From the NCBI RefSeq assembly GCF_015353075.1, contig NZ_CP064188.1, positions 310,001 through 374,000 on the forward strand: DNA of 64,000 nt. Direction: 5' to 3'. How positions within the stretch are numbered: the first letter of the stretch is position 1; every line of letters starts with the position of its first letter. Position numbers and translations under genes: made by a program. Below the pieces are notes generated by a model. The model was not told where the DNA came from. It saw only the letters and a list, made by a program, of their open reading frames with translations, and ran no database searches. Positions 35,867 to 44,670 of this stretch are shown here, piece after piece. The DNA comes from Rhizobium sp. 007. GTDB taxonomy: Bacteria > Pseudomonadota > Alphaproteobacteria > Rhizobiales > Rhizobiaceae.

Positions 35867-36838
35867 TCAGGAGCGGCAGGTAGGCCAATCCAGAAAAACC
35901 GATATGCCCGCCACGGTCATGCTCGCTATGACGTCACTTGGAGGAATCTGAGCTCGCCCCGCGTCCACGTCGAGCATGAAGCGGCTCACAAGAGCCGCGC
36001 ATTCTCTGTGATGGGTTTCCAACAGCTGGTGTCCGCTTTCGAAGACGTGGATTTCCAGCGCATCAAGCATGCGGTTGTATGCCATGATCTCGTTGATATC
36101 AAAGAAGGGGTCGTGCCTGCCCCAAAGCAGAAGGCACGGCGGCTGGTGCTCGCGGTGGTAGGCCCGGATGGCCGGGAAACGCGCGATGTGCGACCCGTAG
36201 TCGGAGAAGATCTTAAATTGGATGTCGATGGTTCCGGGCCGTGACAGGCGCTCCCAGTCGAGCTGCCAGCCCTCTGGAGGATAGAGACGCATCAGGCGCT
36301 CCGGCTGTTCTCCGATATACTGGTAGCGGGTTGTCTCGAAATTCATCCAGTCGGGCAGCTTGGCCCTATTTTCCTCGGTGGGATCGGCAAAGAACGCTTT
36401 CGGAGCGTCCCAACCTGGCCCCAGCCCCTCGTCATGGGCATTGCCGTTCTGGACGATCAGGCCACGGATGCGGTCCGGCCGGCGCGTCGCGAGATGATAG
36501 CCCACGGGCGTGCCGAAATCGTGGATAAACAGGAAGAACCTCTGGAGGTTTAGGGCAGCGAGGAACGCGTCGATCGTGTCGGCAATGTTCTCGAACGTGT
36601 AGTCGTAAGCATCGGCGGATGGCGCGGAGGAGTAGCCGAAACCAGGCAGGTCCGGGGCGACGACATAGGCGGTTTCTGCCAATGGCTCGATGAGGTTGCG
36701 ATACATGTAGGACGAAGTCGGGTAGCCATGCAGCAGCAGGATCGCCGGCATGTCCGGGTCTCCAGCATGTCGGTAGAAGATGTCCAAGCCTTGGACATTG
36801 ACGGTCTCATGGCGGGTCTTGTGGCGATGGTTTCGCAT
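35867..36838 (-). CDS. Alpha/beta hydrolase, epoxide hydrolase/dehalogenase type
   Basis: A 323-residue alpha/beta hydrolase. LLLHGYPTSSYMYRNLIEPL forms the oxyanion hole. The nucleophile elbow is IHDFGTPVG (Asp107), so an aspartate acts as in haloalkane dehalogenases and epoxide hydrolases rather than a serine. LLLWGRHDPFF and ESGHQLLE supply the acid and base. The tail after residue 295 is longer than usual. It is divergent from a CGNR regulator; the 120 bp between them hold a perfect inverted repeat, suggesting substrate-responsive control. Confidence 0.87.
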   Translation of the reverse strand: MRNHRHKTRHETVNVQGLDIFYRHAGDPDMPAILLLHGYPTSSYMYRNLIEPLAETAYVVAPDLPGFGYSSAPSADAYDYTFENIADTIDAFLAALNLQRFFLFIHDFGTPVGYHLATRRPDRIRGLIVQNGNAHDEGLGPGWDAPKAFFADPTEENRAKLPDWMNFETTRYQYIGEQPERLMRLYPPEGWQLDWERLSRPGTIDIQFKIFSDYGSHIARFPAIRAYHREHQPPCLLLWGRHDPFFDINEIMAYNRMLDALEIHVFESGHQLLETHHRECAALVSRFMLDVDAGRAQIPPSDVIASMTVAGISVFLDWPTCRS

Positions 36839-36908
36839 CTCTCATTTCTCCTTCTCACGCTTTGACAGGAGCATCGTCTGGCATCGAAACCGGATATCGC
36901 TATAATAG

Positions 36909-36930
36909 CGGTTACGAACCATTGTAACCG
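36909..36930. promoter_or_regulatory. CGGTTAC-N8-GTAACCG operator candidate with TATAAT box
   Basis: A perfect 7-bp inverted repeat sits next to a perfect TATAAT (36901-36906) between the divergent hydrolase and CGNR genes. It would overlap the start of transcription toward the CGNR gene and lie upstream of the hydrolase promoter. Binding by the CGNR protein is the simplest guess. Confidence 0.5.
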
Positions 36931-36958
36931 GATAACACGCAAAAAGAGGTTATGTTCC

Positions 36959-37549
36959 GTGGCGAGCACGCAGACGAAATGGGTAGAAGAGCACTTTATT
37001 GGCGGGCATCCCGCCCTCGACCTAGCGAACGCCGTGTTCAACCGGAGGGTGCCCGAGCCCGACAACGAGCTGCTCAAATCCGCCCGGGATGTCGGAAACT
37101 GGTTCAAGGCGTCCGGGCTTGCCGGCGCTCGCAAGGCCGAAGCGGTCGCCGGGATAGGAGGCGAGCCTTTCGTGGAGCGGATCCATGCGATAAGGGAGGC
37201 ATCGGCTCGGATCTTCGGATCGATTGCCGCGAAAGAGCCGCCCGCGACGGAAGCGTTGGGCTTCCTGTTCGAATGCGCAGCAAGCGGACTTTCCGGCGGG
37301 GCGGTGGGACTGAACGACACAAGACCCGACCTCGCCCTTGCCCGGTGGCGGGACCCCGAAGCCGTCACCGCCCTTCTGGCCATGCTCTCGATCGAAGGCT
37401 ACTTCACCTTGCCGCGCGAAAGGCTGCATTCCTGCCCCCGTTGCGGCTGGTTGTTCCTGGACACGTCGCGCGGCGGCAAGCGCCGCTGGTGCAGCATGCG
37501 GACCTGCGGAAACCGCGAGAAGGTGTCGCGCCACAGGGAGCATGAATAG
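36959..37549 (+). CDS. CGNR zinc-finger (ABATE-domain) regulator
   Basis: A 196-residue protein. FIGGHPALDLANAVFNRR is the N-terminal ABATE region; the C-terminal zinc finger is CPRCGWLFLDTSRGGKRRWC, then SMRTCGNREKVSRH with the CGNR signature. These are putative stress-induced transcription regulators. Translation starts at GTG 36959 after AGAGGT. It is divergent from the Asp-nucleophile hydrolase and probably controls it. Confidence 0.88.
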   Translation: MASTQTKWVEEHFIGGHPALDLANAVFNRRVPEPDNELLKSARDVGNWFKASGLAGARKAEAVAGIGGEPFVERIHAIREASARIFGSIAAKEPPATEALGFLFECAASGLSGGAVGLNDTRPDLALARWRDPEAVTALLAMLSIEGYFTLPRERLHSCPRCGWLFLDTSRGGKRRWCSMRTCGNREKVSRHREHE

Positions 37550-37637
37550 AACGGCTTCGTCCGCGACGAGGCGTGGCGGCCAAAACGCACATGCAGCGAC
37601 GAGGACGCCCACTCGTCAGTCAACCTTCGGCGCCGAT

Positions 37638-38433
37638 TCACACCCTGCGGGCGGTTACGATCCACGCGCGCGAGTCAAAGAGTACGCCCTCGGTGGTCAT
37701 ATGCGCCTCCAGTAAATCGCGCAGTCGCTGCAATGCCTTGTCGGGCGCTTCATCGGTTCGCGCGAGCGCGTCCTTCACAAGATAGAGCTCGATGAGCGCG
37801 TCGAACGCCCTATCGACGTCTGGCCCATAGAAGACCGGTTCGCGCACGTCGGTAAAATCGATCGAAACAAAGCCGGCCGTGCTCAAAAGTTCCGTGGTGA
37901 TGGTGGGATCGCCAAGTGAAAACGGCATGGAAGCATCTGCGGAAACCGCGGTTGCTGGGGCCAAGGTTCGCCTGATGGCACCAGACCACTCGTTGCGCTC
38001 CTGGCTCTGCCACACCATCCATACAAGGCGCGCGCCCGGACGCGTCGCGCGGGCGACATTAGCAAACGCCGCCGCCGGATCAGCAAAGAACATGACGCCA
38101 AACCGGCTGATGCAGAGGTCGAAGCTGGCAGCGGGAATTGCGTGGTGCTGGGCATCACCCTGCTCAAACGTAACATTTCGCAACCCCGCTTCGTTGGAAC
38201 GTCGTCGCGCAACCTCGATCATCTCCAGGGACGTATCCACGCCGAGCGCCTTGCACCGCGACACGGGCGGCCTTACGAGTCGATTGTCCTGCCCCGCAAC
38301 CGATATCGAGCACGCGGTCACGTACGCCAACGCTCGCGGCGGCGCGCAAATGCCCATTGTGCCGCTTTAATTCTGCGTCATAGAAGTCAGCACGATTCAA
38401 CATCTCCACCTCACTTGGTTTTGTCTCGGTCAC
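37638..38433 (-). pseudogene. SAM-dependent methyltransferase, one frameshift
   Basis: A class I methyltransferase of about 265 residues. The N-terminal part from GTG 38433 reads MLNRADFYDAELKRHNGHLR and VRDRVLDIGCGAGQSTRKAA, the SAM-binding motif. Near 38255-38265 the frame changes and continues as KALGVDTSLEMIEVARRRSN, SFDLCISRFGVMFFADPAAA, to the stop at 37638. The GTG start overlaps the stop of the truncated hydrolase upstream (GTGA). Without the frameshift it would be a normal UbiE-like enzyme of unknown substrate. Confidence 0.75.
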
Positions 38434-39038
38434 TTGACGGACGTTCGCCTTCTGACATGTTCGTCGATGGCAGAAATGATCTCGTCCCAATCATGGGGAT
38501 GAATTTCGTGGCCGCCACCTTCGACCGTCACGAACTTCGCATCCGCTACAGCTCCCGCGAGTGCCTCGCCGTGCGCCAGCGGGAAAACCGGATCGGCCGT
38601 GCCATGAACGACGAGAAGCGGCACTTTCATCTCATTCAGCCGGCCCTGCCATGGGTCGCCCACCTCAAAGAGGATGCTGTGGTTGGTGGCGCTGAGATAG
38701 CCTCCGGAACGGTCGAAATCCCGTTCGAGGAAGGCTCGGGTCCCGGCTTCGTCGAACGGATGTGCCGTCCCCGCGGTCAGGCGCGCGTCCTCGACCAGGT
38801 ACGCGACCGCGTCTGCCCGGTCCGACCAGTCCGCCTCCACGGTCATGTGTTCCATCCAGGCCTCGCCGCTCGGAGGGAAGTGCGATTGGTCCACCCCGAC
38901 CGGCGAGCTGCTGATCGCCGTCAGGGAAAGCACGCGCTCCGGATTCTTCAGTGCGGCCACCTGGCCGACCATACCCCCGAGGGAAAAGCCCGCCGATAAA
39001 TTGGCAAGAGTCGCGGGGCTTCTTGTCGCCACGGACAC
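38430..39038 (-). pseudogene. Serine alpha/beta hydrolase lacking its N-terminal third
   Basis: The frame begins only just before the nucleophile elbow GFSLGGMVGQVAALKNPERV and ends normally (VVHGTADPVFPLAHGEALAG; EGGGHEIHPHDWDEIISAID). About 80 residues with the oxyanion loop are missing; nothing upstream of 39040 on either strand supplies them. It is a truncated copy of an esterase-type hydrolase, still coupled to the methyltransferase relic. Confidence 0.75.
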
Positions 39039-39161
39039 CCGCTAAAGGCGCTCTGACCGAATATCGCGGATGGATGCGAGCATTTCGATACGACAGTTCA
39101 GTGGAACCGTTTCATCTATCGCGCGTTGCCGAGCGAGTCTTTGCTTTCCGAGGGATTCCAG

Positions 39162-39566
39162 ATGCAGCCGATCACAATATTGCTCGTGGATGATGACGCT
39201 TCGGTGCTGCAGGTCTTCCAACACGTGCTCACCGACGCGGGATTCGAGGTGCATACGGTATCTGACGGAAGGAAGGCCATACAGTATCTGGGCGCGGCCG
39301 ATCGGCCCGTGCAAGGGTTGATCTCCGAAATCCGGTTGGGAGACGGGCCGGACGGCTGGGAGGTGGCCCGCGCTGCGCGCGAAATCGCGCCGGGGATGCC
39401 TGTCGTTTACACGAGTGGGGACAGTTCCGCCGAGTGGGCATCAAAAGGTGTTCCGAAGAGTGTCATGCTTCAGAAGCCATTCGCCCTCGCGCAGTTGGTC
39501 ACCGCGATCTCGCAATTGCTCAACGAAAGCTCGATGGCGCCTGTCGACAAAGGGCTCGAGGAATGA
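39162..39566 (+). CDS. Orphan receiver-domain protein with Glu at the phosphorylation site
   Basis: A 134-residue single receiver domain. ITILLVDDDASVLQVFQHVL gives the acidic pocket (Asp10-12), VVYTSGD the switch threonine and MLQKPFALAQLV the lysine. The phospho-acceptor position reads GLISEIRLGDGPDGWEVARA, with Glu56 where Asp is expected. Glutamate often mimics phosphorylation, so this protein may be permanently active or act by binding only. The ATG at 39162 lacks a strong ribosome-binding site. No kinase or output gene is adjacent. Confidence 0.85.
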   Translation: MQPITILLVDDDASVLQVFQHVLTDAGFEVHTVSDGRKAIQYLGAADRPVQGLISEIRLGDGPDGWEVARAAREIAPGMPVVYTSGDSSAEWASKGVPKSVMLQKPFALAQLVTAISQLLNESSMAPVDKGLEE

Positions 39567-40007
39567 TCGTCGTGTCATAGTGTTCGGTTGCGTCAAACCC
39601 AACAGAAGGATCCAGTGCACCAGGTTCGAATTTGAATGCTCGCCCCGGAAGAGAGTCGCGCGACTCGACTCCATCTGGAGGGCTCGAAGAGCTCGAACTT
39701 CCACAGGTCGCGAGCTCCCATTATCAGCTTTCCGCATCTGCGGCAGACGCATCGCCAGGCGCCTGCGTCCAGCTTCCCGGCGGTTGGATCATGCCATCTC
39801 CTTCGATCTCCTGCCTGTGTCCGCGACCGCAGCGCCTTACGATCCGCAAATACACATTGAAGTGGGTTTCAGACCAAAGGCCGGGGTCTATCAGACTGAG
39901 GTCCTGGGGCGTGGAACGACCCCTTACCCAGGTCGTTCGTTGGCAGCGGTCACGAAAGGCCGCCCCCCGGCGGTGCCCTCCGCCGCCAGGGCCGAGGAGA
40001 AGGAACA
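39567..40007. other. 440 bp without a supported gene
   Basis: Several overlapping frames exist on both strands but none shows similarity, and none has a convincing start signal until 40008. No structured RNA is evident. Confidence 0.4.
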
Positions 40008-40172
40008 ATGATCTATTCCGAAGAGAAATCCAGTGATCTGACCGTGCCGCTCGCCATCCTGCTGGCAAGTGCCGGCATTCCGGCGGCGCCTTTCGCCACC
40101 AGCGGCCGACATAGGAGTACCGCCGGGCGCGTCTGGTTCCACAGACTCAATAGCAGGGGGTCGGGAAGATGA
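40008..40172 (+). CDS. 54-residue ORF coupled to the BA14K gene
   Basis: The ATG at 40008 follows GAGGAGAAGGAAC, a good ribosome-binding site, and the stop overlaps the BA14K start (ATGA). The peptide has a short hydrophobic centre (LTVPLAILLASAGIPAAPF) and a basic tail. No domain is recognised. Coupling and spacing favour translation, though a frameshifted longer gene is possible. Confidence 0.45.
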   Translation: MIYSEEKSSDLTVPLAILLASAGIPAAPFATSGRHRSTAGRVWFHRLNSRGSGR

Positions 40173-40750
40173 AAGCCATCGCATCCATTGTTTTCGGAAT
40201 CGTCAGCTCGGTCGGGGCGTGCGTAGCCGCCGCATCTGTCGCGTCACACGTCGTGGGGGGTGCCGAACCTCATGCTTTCAATGACCTTGCAGCCGGTGAT
40301 CTATGGACGACGAGGCCGGTGAAAGTCGATCCTCGGCAGCAGCGCTATGAACGAATTCCGCCTCTCTATTCGAGCTATGTCACCGAAGCCTCGGCGACTA
40401 TGACCTCAAGATCGAGGCCGGATTCCGCTCGCCCGTCAACCGAACGTCAGACAACGCAATCAAAACTTTCGACCGAACACCTTGCTTGGTGTGCGGAACG
40501 CTACCGCTCCTTCAATCCCGCGACCAATAGCTATCGATCCTATAGCGGTGAGACCCGCGAGTGCTTTTCGCCGTTCCATCGAATTGTCGCCGAAGCTAAT
40601 GAACGCGTCGGCACGAAAATGAATACACAGGCGGCAGCCCGGTGCGCCGCTCGATACAAGTCGTATCGACCGGAAGACAATACGTATCAACCATGGGAAG
40701 GGCCGCGGCGCAGCTGCGACGCGTCGGACCTCGTCGCGACGAGCAACTGA
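40169..40750 (+). CDS. BA14K-family secreted protein with two repeats
   Basis: A 193-residue protein with a signal peptide (ASIVFGIVSSVGACVAAASV). Two BA14K-type repeats follow: LAWCAERYRSFNPATNSYRS and AAARCAARYKSYRPEDNTYQ, each ending in a Cys-containing turn. BA14K proteins are Rhizobiales cell-envelope proteins first known as Brucella immunoreactive, lectin-like antigens. It is probably periplasmic or surface-exposed. It is translationally coupled to the small ORF upstream. Confidence 0.85.
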   Translation: MKAIASIVFGIVSSVGACVAAASVASHVVGGAEPHAFNDLAAGDLWTTRPVKVDPRQQRYERIPPLYSSYVTEASATMTSRSRPDSARPSTERQTTQSKLSTEHLAWCAERYRSFNPATNSYRSYSGETRECFSPFHRIVAEANERVGTKMNTQAAARCAARYKSYRPEDNTYQPWEGPRRSCDASDLVATSN

Positions 40751-41080
40751 TCACCGGCGGTGATAGCGGGGTGTGGAGGGCGGTTGCGTGCTCGATAATA
40801 AAGAGGTCCAGAGGCCCGCTCGTCATGGGGTCAGTCGATCCGGCGTCGAAGAGCTGCTGTAAAATGCAGCCTGAAAGCCAAATCTTTACGGTGGCTGGAA
40901 CGTGCAGCCGTTCGACGAATGCCGCAGGTGCCGTTCAACTGGGCGATGGTCGAGCCGCTCACCTCAACCGGCGACATGGTGAAGTCGCCGCCGCGTGCCT
41001 ATCGTCGGTATAGAAATTGTTGCAGGCTGGCGCTGGGAGCCCGCGGATCAACCGCGGGCTCCACTCCATCGGGTGAGTGG
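40751..41080. other. Intergenic region between convergent genes, with strong hairpin
   Basis: No gene is supported. The main structure is an 11-bp GC-rich inverted repeat at 41036-41062 between the BA14K gene and the convergent serine-rich gene. Confidence 0.5.
41036..41062. terminator. Bidirectional hairpin, 11-bp stem
   Basis: GGAGCCCGCGG, loop ATCAA, CCGCGGGCTCC: a perfect, very stable stem 18 bp past the stop of the serine-rich gene. T runs are missing on both sides, so it may only protect 3' ends or assist factor-dependent termination. Confidence 0.5.
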
Positions 41081-41239
41081 CTACTTTGAGGTCTTGTGGC
41101 TCTGCTGACCCGCTTTGACGTGCTGTTCGTGAGAACCGCCCTGCTTTCCGGACGAAGAAGACTTCGAGGGCGAGGAGCTGGATGCGCTCTTTTCGCCCTT
41201 GCCTGAGCTACTTCCCTGCTTCTTTTCAGTTGATGCCAT
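41081..41239 (-). CDS. Small Ser/Lys-rich hydrophilic protein, 52 residues
   Basis: The ATG at 41239 has GGAGG ten bases upstream. The protein is low-complexity, rich in serine, lysine and glycine (STEKKQGSSSGKGEKSASSS), ending GSHEQHVKAGQQSHKTSK. The tail resembles KGG-type stress-induced hydrophilic proteins. It is probably disordered and cytoplasmic; its function is unknown. Confidence 0.65.
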   Translation of the reverse strand: MASTEKKQGSSSGKGEKSASSSSPSKSSSSGKQGGSHEQHVKAGQQSHKTSK

Positions 41240-41898
41240 TAGGTGTTTCCTCCATCGAGACCGTGATCGGTCACGCTGCCAAACGTCAGTCAGCGCTGTC
41301 TGTTCCATCATCGATCCTGTGACGTGCCGACAACGCAACCGCACGGCGCGAGCCCATAGTTACACGTCACTTACCCGGCCATGACCAAGAAAGTGGCCCT
41401 CGGAATGATGCACCACTCGCGTTGATGCTCCTGCCGTTGCGCGTCAAGACGAGCCGACGAAGTCGTTTTCACTTCCGTACGCGCTGGCGCCGCTCCTCGT
41501 CTGATGCTCAATTCGGATGCGATGTTCGGAACAAGCCGATGTTCTCGCTGATCAGCCATCGAATGCGATCCTACGCTTCTTCGAGGAAGCCGGGACAGCG
41601 AGAAGAGCGACGTTCGATCGTTAACACAGAAATTCGCTGTGGCGCCGTGCCCGGCCGTGCCGGAGGCGCAGCCGGTGATATAGAGGCCGATCCTTTGAGG
41701 ATGGCGAGAGGGAGAGAGGTCCGAACGCGGCGCCAGACTCCAAAATGCTTCCAGTCGCTGGCTCAGGCCTTGCGGGTCGTGGCGGAGCTCGCCGCCTCCA
41801 GATATCCGCGCGTGCTATTGGTAAGATCCAAATGCGCCGGTACCGGGAGGGACGATCTCAGGCAGGTCTTGATCGGAAACCCCAGTAGCTTGACCTCA
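41240..41898. other. About 660 bp without a supported gene
   Basis: Frames on both strands are overlapping and without family similarity. A plus-strand frame of nearly 400 codons (41422-42612) runs antisense through the VapBC genes and is an artefact of GC bias. No repeats or RNA genes were recognised. Confidence 0.5.
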
Positions 41899-42282
41899 CT
41901 ATGCAGCCTCGATATCGGTCTGCGAAAAATCCTCGCCGATGAAGAGCAGCGGCTCGTCTGCGCGCTTTGCGAGGGCGTACGAGAAGCAATCGGCAAAATT
42001 CAATGCCGCCCGATGGTGACCCTTGCCACAGGTGAGCCAGGCTTGTGTCGCCATATCCACCAGATCAGCGTCGACTGGAACGATATCGGCCTTGATTCTG
42101 GCGAGCCGCAGATCGATCTCGGCCAGAGCGTGTTCGCCGCGCCGGCTGACCAACACCATAGGGGCCTCCAATACACATGTCGCAGGGACCAAGCGAATAG
42201 GGTTGGCGACGACCGTTCGCTCGAGTGCTGCAGCTTCAGGTTCGCTGCGCAGAATTGCGACGATGGCGGAGGTGTCAATCAC
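41899..42282 (-). CDS. VapC/FitB-type PIN-domain toxin (intact)
   Basis: A 127-residue PIN-domain protein. MIDTSAIVAILRSEPEAAAL holds the first catalytic Asp, VLEAPMVLVSRRG the Glu, and NFADCFSYALAKRADEPLLF with FIGEDFSQTDIEAA the remaining acidic residues. Such toxins cut RNA, often tRNA, when free of antitoxin. The gene follows two bases after the VapB frame. All catalytic residues are present, whereas the antitoxin is damaged, an unstable combination unless a related antitoxin elsewhere protects the cell. Confidence 0.87.
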   Translation of the reverse strand: MIDTSAIVAILRSEPEAAALERTVVANPIRLVPATCVLEAPMVLVSRRGEHALAEIDLRLARIKADIVPVDADLVDMATQAWLTCGKGHHRAALNFADCFSYALAKRADEPLLFIGEDFSQTDIEAA

Positions 42283-42284
42283 GA

Positions 42285-42540
42285 TCAGTTCGGAATGCCG
42301 TGTTCATCGAAGCCGATGATCTCGTCATCGGGGCGGCTGTCGAGCTCAGGTAACCGCGCCACTCGTCCGCGGATTGCACGCATTTCGGTGAGCAGACGCT
42401 CCTGCGCTACGTCACCGTATCCCATGCGAGTAGGCGCTCGCTCAGGCCCTAATGAATGGTGCGGTCTTGCTAATGCCCTGGCGACGCGCAAGTTCGTCAA
42501 CGAGAGCGACTGGGGCGGGGTTCTTAATATTAAGGAGCAT
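42285..42540 (-). pseudogene. VapB antitoxin with two frame changes
   Basis: From ATG 42540 (after GGAG) the frame reads MLLNIKNPAPVALVDELARR and QGISKTAPFIRA, then stops. Similarity resumes in other frames as LSERLLAWDTVT and then QERLLTEMRAIRGRVARLP with DEIIGFDEHGIPN, the toxin-binding tail. The N-terminal DNA-binding part and the C-terminal part are separated, so no normal antitoxin can be made. Sequencing error must be considered because the partner toxin is intact. Confidence 0.7.
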
Positions 42541-42874
42541 GGGCGCTCCGACAGGTCTACCTTTTCCCTTATTTCTACCTCGAGACTGCCTCATCGTCAA
42601 AACGTCCGATAACAGGATTTACACTTCTTCAATGGTGTTTGCATCGTGGACACGCCCCCGTGATTTCGAGGGAGACGCTCGATATCGGCTAGCTCATTGA
42701 GCGAGCTTTTGAACCTATCCGGGAGAGCAGTCGACTTCGCCACGGCCGATGTCGATCGTAATATTCGGAGCATACTAAACGGGTCACACGTTCGCATCCC
42801 ATCGGACCGCCATTTAGAGATTTGGCGTTTCACATTATCGAGAGGATACTATTGCGGCGTGGTGCGCGATGTGT
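42541..42874. other. 330 bp between two toxin-antitoxin modules
   Basis: No gene with similarity or start signal. The base composition is lower in GC than the surroundings around 42620-42860, which fits inserted or decayed DNA. No repeats flank it. Confidence 0.4.
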
Positions 42875-43169
42875 CTAAACAGGATCGCCGGCCCAATCTT
42901 CATGTCCATCGCGTATTCGAATCACGAAACTGGCCCCGTTATCTTCGATTCGGTAGACAACGAGATGGGCTTTGAACGGATGGATTCTAACCGGCGGCGA
43001 AATCTCTTCTCGCTCACGCCCTATTCGCGGATTTGCGGCAAGCAGGTCAAGCACCCGCGGACAGCTCGTCATGATACCGCCTCGCCTGTGCGGATCCTAA
43101 CATGCGGACGCCTTGCTCGGCGATCGCAATGATGTCCTCTTCGGCGTCGACAGAGAGGCTAAAATGCAT
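42875..43169 (-). pseudogene. ParE/RelE-type toxin with a frameshift
   Basis: From ATG 43169 the frame reads MHFSLSVDAEEDIIAIAEQG, then ARRYHDELSAG and stops. The rest of a ParE toxin follows in another frame: VLDLLAANPRIGREREEISP, FKAHLVVYRIEDN and HEDWAGDPV to 42875. A single surplus base in a GGG run near 43050 explains the break. The start shares a base with the stop of the ParD gene. The toxin is inactive if the sequence is right. Confidence 0.78.
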
Positions 43170-43423
43170 TATCTGCTGCCGCGCGTCGTTTCCCCGCGCG
43201 CGATTGCCGCGGCAAAAAGTTCGTCCTTCGACCGGCTGCCAACACCACTTTTGAGACCGTCATCGACGAAGCGTTGCATGGCAGCAATCTTATCACTGCG
43301 CGCTTGGTCCCTCCGAATCAGGTCGCGCGCATAGTCACTTGCATTGGAATATCGCCCGGTCCTCGCTTGCGCCTCGACCCAATCCTTCATTGGGTCCGGT
43401 AAAGCTACGTTCATCGTAGCCAT
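43169..43423 (-). CDS. ParD-type antitoxin
   Basis: An 84-residue ribbon-helix-helix antitoxin. MATMNVALPDPMKDWVEAQA and GRYSNASDYARDLIRRDQAR are typical ParD DNA-binding sequence; DDGLKSGVGSRSKDELF is the toxin-binding tail. It represses its own promoter and neutralises ParE. A longer frame to 43465 is less likely than this start. It overlaps the damaged parE gene by one base. Confidence 0.87.
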   Translation of the reverse strand: MATMNVALPDPMKDWVEAQARTGRYSNASDYARDLIRRDQARSDKIAAMQRFVDDGLKSGVGSRSKDELFAAAIARGETTRGSR

Positions 43424-43579
43424 TCGAGCCTCCATATTGCGCCCAATTTTGGCTGGACTTGGCAAAGTTTGTCAAATTCGACCACTTTGGACGCGGAGGC
43501 GCAACTCCGGCAGGTTCATTCACGGCCTCGCCGATTGAACGAATAACTACAGCCGCATGAGCGTCATTGTGGCCAGGAA

Positions 43580-43860
43580 TGCCTTGTGCCAGCATCCGTG
43601 TTCCGCCATCACAGTGGCGGCAAGAACTACAGCTTCTCGCTCGCCAACGACGATGGGTTCTATTTTTCAGCGATATGGAGGTCTGCGACCGCAGATTGGA
43701 CGGATGCCTACGGCCATCCTGACGATCGAGGTGAATGCCGATATCGCGCCGTTCCACGACCGTCAGATGGCGGTTCTCACCCGCGATCAACGCATGGCCT
43801 GGCTCGATGGATTGGTACCGGAAGACGAAATCTGCGCTCGCTGCCGGCAGGGACTTTCCG
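43580..43860 (+). pseudogene. SRAP (YedK/HMCES-like) relic
   Basis: CLVPASVFRHHSGGKNYSFS and LANDDGFYFSAIWRSAT are in one frame, then ILTIEVNADIAPFHDRQMAV and AWLDGLVPEDEI in another, ending near 43860. The order matches SOS-associated peptidase proteins, which crosslink to abasic sites in single-stranded DNA. The N-terminal catalytic Cys2 region is missing and the frame is broken, although the segment with the active-site His (APFHDR) is kept. It is a dead relic. Confidence 0.6.
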
Positions 43861-44153
43861 GGTTAGGCGTCCTTCGACCTCTCCTGTTCAGCCAATGCTG
43901 GCGGTCTAAAGCGCCAGCCGCAACTGCGGCTCCGTTCCAGAAGCCAGCGATACGCCAAGCAAGCGTACCCCTTTTTCGCGGCAGGAAGATCGGTTTCGTT
44001 AGCCGATTGCCCATCATCGCTCACGTCCCCGATCGCAGCCAAGCGCCGGCCGGGCTAGTTCGGTAGGCTCGGCATGCAATAGATGCTGAGGCGGCGGACG
44101 AAATTCGGATGGAGCCAACGCCGGCCGCCATCGCCCTTGCCACCGTTCGATGC

Positions 44154-44387
44154 TCACTCGGCGGCCTGCGATAGAGGAATGATATCGGCCTCCGGTAAGG
44201 CAATCCGTGCCAGAAATTCGAAGTCGTCCACCATGTGGTGGACATCCGATCCGGTTCTGGCGACCGTCCAATAGTCGCGGCCGGCGCCGAACACCGTTGA
44301 AATTTGCACGACTTCCCAGGCGCCTCCGGTTTCCCTGCGTCTTGCCCAGTAGAAGTATTCGGGCTCCAAGGCCAACAACTCAAGCAT
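44154..44387 (-). CDS. Hypothetical protein, 77 residues
   Basis: MLELLALEPEYFYWARRRET and VFGAGRDYWTVARTGSDVHH form a well composed globular-looking protein ending PEADIIPLSQAAE. No family is recognised. GGGAG before the ATG at 44387 suggests this start; one at 44417 is also open. Its balanced amino-acid use contrasts with the decayed DNA around it. Confidence 0.5.
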   Translation of the reverse strand: MLELLALEPEYFYWARRRETGGAWEVVQISTVFGAGRDYWTVARTGSDVHHMVDDFEFLARIALPEADIIPLSQAAE

Positions 44388-44528
44388 CCGCGAACTCCCA
44401 CATTGCCCAACTCGCATGCTACCATTGAACCGTGCACCGGGCCGAAGTCCTACTGAGTGCCGGTACCCCACCGGGCGGTGACCATACATGAGGATCCCTC
44501 GGCTGTCATCGGCGTTGATGCCTGGGCG

Positions 44529-44670
44529 ATCGCCAACGCCAAGATCAAAGACGGACAAGATCGATGCGACGGTGCTGGCGCATCTGCTTCGAGCCGGCCT
44601 GGTCCCGGAAGCCTGGGCACCGAGCGAAGGCCCGAGAGCTTCGCGCCGCGCTCCGTGAGCGGATGTTACG
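44529..44670 (+). mobile_element. IS110-family transposase fragment
   Basis: In two frames the DNA reads IANAK, then KTDKIDATVLAHLLRAGLVP with EAWAPSE, then ARELRAALRERMLR. This is the second DEDD motif block of IS110-type transposases. Only about 45 codons remain; the catalytic start and the C-terminal serine motif are gone and no ends are visible. It shows that an insertion sequence once lay here, next to the decayed toxin-antitoxin and SRAP genes. Confidence 0.6.

Noticed and set aside
41422..42612. Plus-strand frame of 396 codons
   Set aside because: Covers the VapBC genes in antisense; no similarity of its own.
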